A DNA stretch of 6,717 bases from the NCBI GenBank assembly GCA_903905685.1, contig CAIVHI010000522.1, forward strand, positions 1-6,717, in the 5' to 3' direction. A model generated the notes under the pieces. That model was not told where the DNA came from. It was given only the letters and a program-made list of their open reading frames with translations, and did no database searches. Positions within the stretch are counted from its first letter, which is position 1; each line of letters begins with the position of its first letter. The position numbers were made by a program, and so were the translations under genes. This DNA is from an uncultured Bacteroidota bacterium. Its GTDB lineage: Bacteria; Bacteroidota; Bacteroidia; Chitinophagales; Chitinophagaceae. Of this stretch, positions 4,670 to 6,717 are shown in pieces.

Positions 4670-5398
4670 CTACTTGGTAAACCGATAGCCGATGCCCCTA
4701 ATGGAATGGAAATGTTTGGGGTTGCGACTGTCCAACTCAAAAAACTTTCTGAAATTGAGGATGAAATTGTCGATGGTGCGGGTGGTGGGGTATACGTTGT
4801 ACCCCCATACCAGCTGTAGGATTTGTTCTCGGGAGACCACGTCACCTTCGTGCTCTATGAGCAATTTCAGGAGTGCGGCCTCCTTCTTGCTGAGCTCTTG
4901 CTCCACGCCATCTTTGTCTAAGCAGGTATGTGCTGCGAAATCGATTTTGCAGCCGGCAAACTCATAGCTGTCGGGCACCCCCTGTGGATCTTTAATGCGT
5001 TTGTTCTTGGTAATGAGCTTGTCTACGCGGAGAAGCAATTCTTCCAAATTGAACGGCTTCGTCATGTAATCGTCGCCCCCCTTTTTAAGGCCCTCCACCC
5101 GGTCGGCACCCGTATTGCGGGCAGAGAGGAAGAGGATGGGAACATCATTGTGCTGTAAACGGATGGTTTCGCAAATGGTGATGCCATCGGTTTCGGGCAG
5201 CATGATGTCTAGTATGATGAGGTCGAAATATTCGCTTTTGACCATTTTCAGTACCCCTGGGCCATTGTCTACAGTAGCCACATCGTAGCCCTCCAACTCC
5301 AAATTAAGCTTAAGGGCTTCCCTCAAGCTCTCTTCATCTTCCGCAATCAGTACGGTCGGCCGTTTTCCCTGTGCCATAATCACTCTGTTTGAGGCCAT
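4670..5398 (-). CDS. OmpR/PhoB-family response regulator transcription factor
   Basis: Two-domain cytoplasmic response regulator of 242 residues. The receiver domain (about residues 14-128) shows the acidic pocket (VLIAEDEE, E20-D21-E22), phosphoacceptor Asp64 in LIILDIMLPETDG, Ser92 at the Thr/Ser switch position and Lys114 in DDYMTKPF. The C-terminal winged-helix DNA-binding domain (about 140-242) ends with the typical LSKKEAALLKLL, VVSREQILQLVWG, RTIDNFILNFRKFF and IRGIGYRFTK. All phosphorylation residues are intact. No sensor kinase gene is adjacent, so signal and targets are unknown. Met8 (5377) is a plausible alternative start, as MAQGKRPTVLIAEDE resembles typical family N-termini. I kept 5398 because the sequence before it is AT-rich as is usual for starts in this phylum. 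It converges on hpf and is divergent from rpmB. An inverted repeat at 5471-5490 lies 73 nt upstream. Confidence 0.92.
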   Translation of the reverse strand: MASNRVIMAQGKRPTVLIAEDEESLREALKLNLELEGYDVATVDNGPGVLKMVKSEYFDLIILDIMLPETDGITICETIRLQHNDVPILFLSARNTGADRVEGLKKGGDDYMTKPFNLEELLLRVDKLITKNKRIKDPQGVPDSYEFAGCKIDFAAHTCLDKDGVEQELSKKEAALLKLLIEHEGDVVSREQILQLVWGYNVYPTTRTIDNFILNFRKFFELDSRNPKHFHSIRGIGYRFTK

Positions 5399-5470
5399 GA
5401 AATTAAGCAGAAAATAAGTGTCGGGAAAAATGTGCCGATAATTCGCAACCTAATGGCCGTGGGCGAATTT

Positions 5471-5490
5471 CCCGAAAAGCAAGTTTCGGG
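5471..5490. promoter_or_regulatory. Inverted repeat CCCGAAA-N6-TTTCGGG between the response regulator and rpmB
   Basis: A perfect 7-bp inverted repeat (5471-5477 and 5484-5490) lies in the 218-bp divergent intergenic region. A related TCGGGAAA occurs at 5421-5428. It could be a binding site for a regulator, possibly the OmpR-type protein itself, or a hairpin. The position is too far upstream of rpmB (127 nt) to be a leader structure if the proposed rpmB promoter is right. No tRNA or other RNA gene is visible in this gap. Confidence 0.35.
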
Positions 5491-5564
5491 GGCTCAAAAT
5501 TTTAGCTCTGGAACGAGAAAGAAGGGTATTTTGCATAGTGGTCGAAGATATTTCTAAAAATTAT

Positions 5565-5594
5565 TTTGTTGTTTGGTAAAAAACTCTGACCTTC
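5565..5594 (+). promoter_or_regulatory. Probable promoter of the rpmB-rpmG-DUF4295 operon
   Basis: TTTG (5565-5568), an 18-nt spacer and GACCTTCG (5587-5594) give a Bacteroidota-type promoter. The -33 box is perfect, and the -7 box has two departures from TAnnTTTG, both at conserved positions. The -7 box ends 22 nt before the rpmB start codon, similar to the spacing seen for odhB and rpsU here. The deviations make this less certain than those two. Confidence 0.4.
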
Positions 5595-5616
5595 GCAGTC
5601 CAAAAAAAATTTAGAA

Positions 5617-5853
5617 ATGGCACGTGTTTGTCAAGTAACAGGAAGGAAACCGGTAGTAGGACATAAAGTATCTTTTTCGAACAAGAAGAGTTTGCGTCGC
5701 TTTTGCCCCAACCTGCAAACCAAACGTTTTTTCCTGGCTGAAGAAGACCGTTGGATTACCATCAAGCTTACCGCCGATGCCATGCGCACTATCAACAAGA
5801 ACGGGCTAATGGCAACCGTAAAGATATTGCGTGCCAAGGGCGTAAGTCTGTAA
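5617..5853 (+). CDS. rpmB: Large ribosomal subunit protein bL28
   Basis: A basic 78-residue 50S subunit protein. It shows the typical MARVCQVTGRKPVVGHKVSFSNKKSLRRFCPNLQTKRF start: the TGR/K-P and GxxVSxSNxKTxRxFxPNLQ pattern is diagnostic. The C-terminal half is WITIKLTADAMRTINKNGLMATVKILRAKG. Only two cysteines (5 and 30) remain, so a complete four-cysteine zinc site is absent. The start codon is preceded by an A-rich tract without a Shine-Dalgarno, as is normal for this phylum. It is the first gene of a three-gene unit with rpmG (35 nt downstream) and the small DUF4295-type gene. Confidence 0.96.
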   Translation: MARVCQVTGRKPVVGHKVSFSNKKSLRRFCPNLQTKRFFLAEEDRWITIKLTADAMRTINKNGLMATVKILRAKGVSL

Positions 5854-5888
5854 AAACAATTTGAAAGATCCATAAAGCATAAATCAAA

Positions 5889-6071
5889 ATGGCTAAAAAA
5901 GGAAACCGCGTACAAGTTATAATGGAATGCACCGAGCACAAGAACAGCGGGATGCCCGGCACCAGCCGTTATATTACTACCAAGAATAAAAAGAATACCA
6001 CCGAAAGGCTGGAATTGAAAAAATACAATCCTATCCTGAAGAAGGTAACCGTTCACAAAGAAATCAAATAA
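5889..6071 (+). CDS. rpmG: Large ribosomal subunit protein bL33
   Basis: A 60-residue basic 50S protein located near the tRNA exit region of the large subunit. The sequence MAKKGNRVQVIMECTEHK, then SRYITTKNKKNTTERLELKKYNPILKKVTVHKEIK, is diagnostic of bL33. Only one cysteine (Cys14) is present, so this is the zinc-free (C-minus) form and not the four-cysteine form. It lies between rpmB and the 57-residue small gene, with gaps of 35 and 19 nt and no promoter or terminator between them, so the three are almost certainly one transcript. No Shine-Dalgarno is seen; the start is preceded by AAATCAAA. Confidence 0.95.
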   Translation: MAKKGNRVQVIMECTEHKNSGMPGTSRYITTKNKKNTTERLELKKYNPILKKVTVHKEIK

Positions 6072-6090
6072 TCAATAAAAACATTTTCAT

Positions 6091-6264
6091 ATGGCAAAGG
6101 TAGCTAAAACGGCGATCAAGAAAGATCCTAAGCTTGCTGCAGAAGCAAAGAACTACACCAAGGTGATTAAGGCCGTGCGCAGTAGCCAAACTGGTGCGTA
6201 TACCTTTAAGGAAACCATGATTCACAAAGACAAGGTGAAAGACTACTTGGCTTCGGTAAAATAA
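6091..6264 (+). CDS. Small basic DUF4295-type protein, probable Bacteroidota ribosomal protein bL38
   Basis: A 57-residue, lysine-rich protein starting MAKVAKTAIKKDPKLAAEAK and ending KDKVKDYLASVK. In between are NYTKVIKAVRSSQTGAYTFKETMIH. It follows rpmG by 19 nt in the same transcript and ends 20 nt before a strong terminator. In Bacteroidota the gene after rpmB-rpmG normally encodes a DUF4295 protein of about 50 residues, which this matches in size, composition and position. A new ribosomal protein named bL38 was described from the Flavobacterium johnsoniae 70S structure, and I believe it belongs to this family, but I recall this link from memory. The basic character and its partners support a ribosomal role. 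No Shine-Dalgarno is present; the start is preceded by an AT-rich stretch, as for its neighbours. Confidence 0.85.
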   Translation: MAKVAKTAIKKDPKLAAEAKNYTKVIKAVRSSQTGAYTFKETMIHKDKVKDYLASVK

Positions 6265-6283
6265 TCACTTCGATTTTTTTTTG

Positions 6284-6319
6284 AAAGGCTGCCCCTCCCG
6301 GGGCGGCCTTTTTATTTTT
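6284..6319 (+). terminator. Strong intrinsic terminator after the rpmB operon
   Basis: AAAGGC-T-GCCCC (6284-6295) pairs with GGGGC-G-GCCTTT (6300-6311) around a TCCC tetraloop. The stem has 12 pairs including one T-G, and the T-rich run continues to 6319. It lies 20 nt after the stop codon of the small gene, closing the operon and separating it from the response regulator at 6351. Confidence 0.9.
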
Positions 6320-6350
6320 GTACTTACCTTTATAACCAAAGCGTAAGCCC

Positions 6351-6717
6351 ATGAAAAGTCTGTTTATTTTGATTGCCGAAGACGATGAAGACGACAGGTT
6401 TCTGCTCAGGACTGCCTTTGAAGAAAACGGATTCGACGACCAATTGCATTTTGTTGAAGATGGCGTGGAATTGTGGAGCTACCTCAAAAGCGCCGCATCT
6501 GGCAAAAGTGTTGAAAAAATTCCCCATTTTATTCTCCTGGACTTAAACATGCCCAAGAAAAACGGGCGGGAAGTGCTCAAAGAAATAAAAGAAGTTCCGG
6601 CGTTGAGAAAAATTCCGGTCGTGGTTTTCAGTACCACCAACAATGAATCGGAAATGAAACGGTGCTTCGATTTGGGAGCAAGCGACTATATCTCAAAGCC
6701 CAATAGCTACGAAGGCC
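6351..6717 (+). CDS. Single-domain (CheY/Rcp1-like) response regulator, partial at the right edge
   Basis: The first 122 codons are visible. They form a receiver domain: MKSLFILIAEDDEDDRFLLR with the acidic pocket (E10, D11, D12), phosphoacceptor Asp64 in FILLDLNMPKKNG, the Thr95 switch residue in VVVFSTTNNE and Lys116 in SDYISKPN. The long loop between the second helix and the third strand (SAASGKSVEKIP), and the DLNMPKKNG and PVVVFSTT motifs, are typical of Rcp1-like stand-alone receivers, which often pair with phytochrome-like or PAS histidine kinases. A short C-terminal end, probably 15-30 residues, should follow outside the window, so an output domain is unlikely but not excluded. It has its own position after a terminator. 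TATTTTTG (6313-6320) could be its -7 element, but no -33 is placed correctly. No Shine-Dalgarno is seen. Confidence 0.9.
   Translation, partial: MKSLFILIAEDDEDDRFLLRTAFEENGFDDQLHFVEDGVELWSYLKSAASGKSVEKIPHFILLDLNMPKKNGREVLKEIKEVPALRKIPVVVFSTTNNESEMKRCFDLGASDYISKPNSYEG

Noticed and set aside
5399..5616. Possible tRNA or small RNA in the gap between the response regulator and rpmB
   Set aside because: I found no cloverleaf, no TTC-type T-loop in the right setting, and no terminator that would end a separate RNA. Only the inverted repeat and a probable promoter are supported.

Overview
The window looks like chromosomal DNA from a member of the Bacteroidota, plausibly the Chitinophagales/Sphingobacteriia side of the phylum. 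The evidence is the gene content and order (rpsU-xerC-hpf; rpmB-rpmG followed by a DUF4295-type small gene), the near absence of Shine-Dalgarno sequences, and several promoters of the TTTG-N19/20-TAnnTTTG type used by the Bacteroidota housekeeping sigma factor. No mobile element, phage, CRISPR array or tRNA is visible. The window is mostly housekeeping.

Layout. Positions 1-3000 are all on the minus strand. In transcription order there is a small lipoprotein of unknown function, then riboflavin synthase (ribE) 9 nt downstream of it, then the E2 subunit of 2-oxoglutarate dehydrogenase (odhB) with its own promoter, then the beginning of a Crp/Fnr-type regulator that runs off the left edge. At about 3030 the direction switches at a compact divergent promoter pair. 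Positions 3093-4591 on the plus strand hold rpsU (bS21), a XerC/D-type tyrosine recombinase and a short ribosome hibernation factor, closed by a strong intrinsic terminator. An OmpR-family response regulator (minus, 4670-5398) converges on that terminator. Divergent from it is a plus-strand ribosomal protein operon: rpmB (bL28), rpmG (bL33) and a 57-residue basic protein, probably the Bacteroidota-specific ribosomal protein bL38/DUF4295. It ends at a second strong terminator. A single-domain CheY/Rcp1-like response regulator begins at 6351 and runs off the right edge.

How the genes relate. Two of the three plus-strand units serve the ribosome: bS21 and a hibernation factor in one operon, and bL28, bL33 and the small protein in the other. 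The most informative detail is that rpsU carries a clear Shine-Dalgarno sequence while its neighbours do not. This fits the proposed autoregulation of bS21 in Bacteroidota, where bS21 itself helps hide the anti-SD. Three regulators (Crp-like, OmpR-like, CheY-like) are scattered among these genes without partner kinases in view.

I see no convincing new biological system. The best leads for a second look are a perfect 10-bp inverted repeat at the start of the crp-like gene, a pair of hairpin-forming direct repeats between ribE and odhB, a strong hairpin inside xerC, and a 7-bp inverted repeat in front of the OmpR-type regulator.
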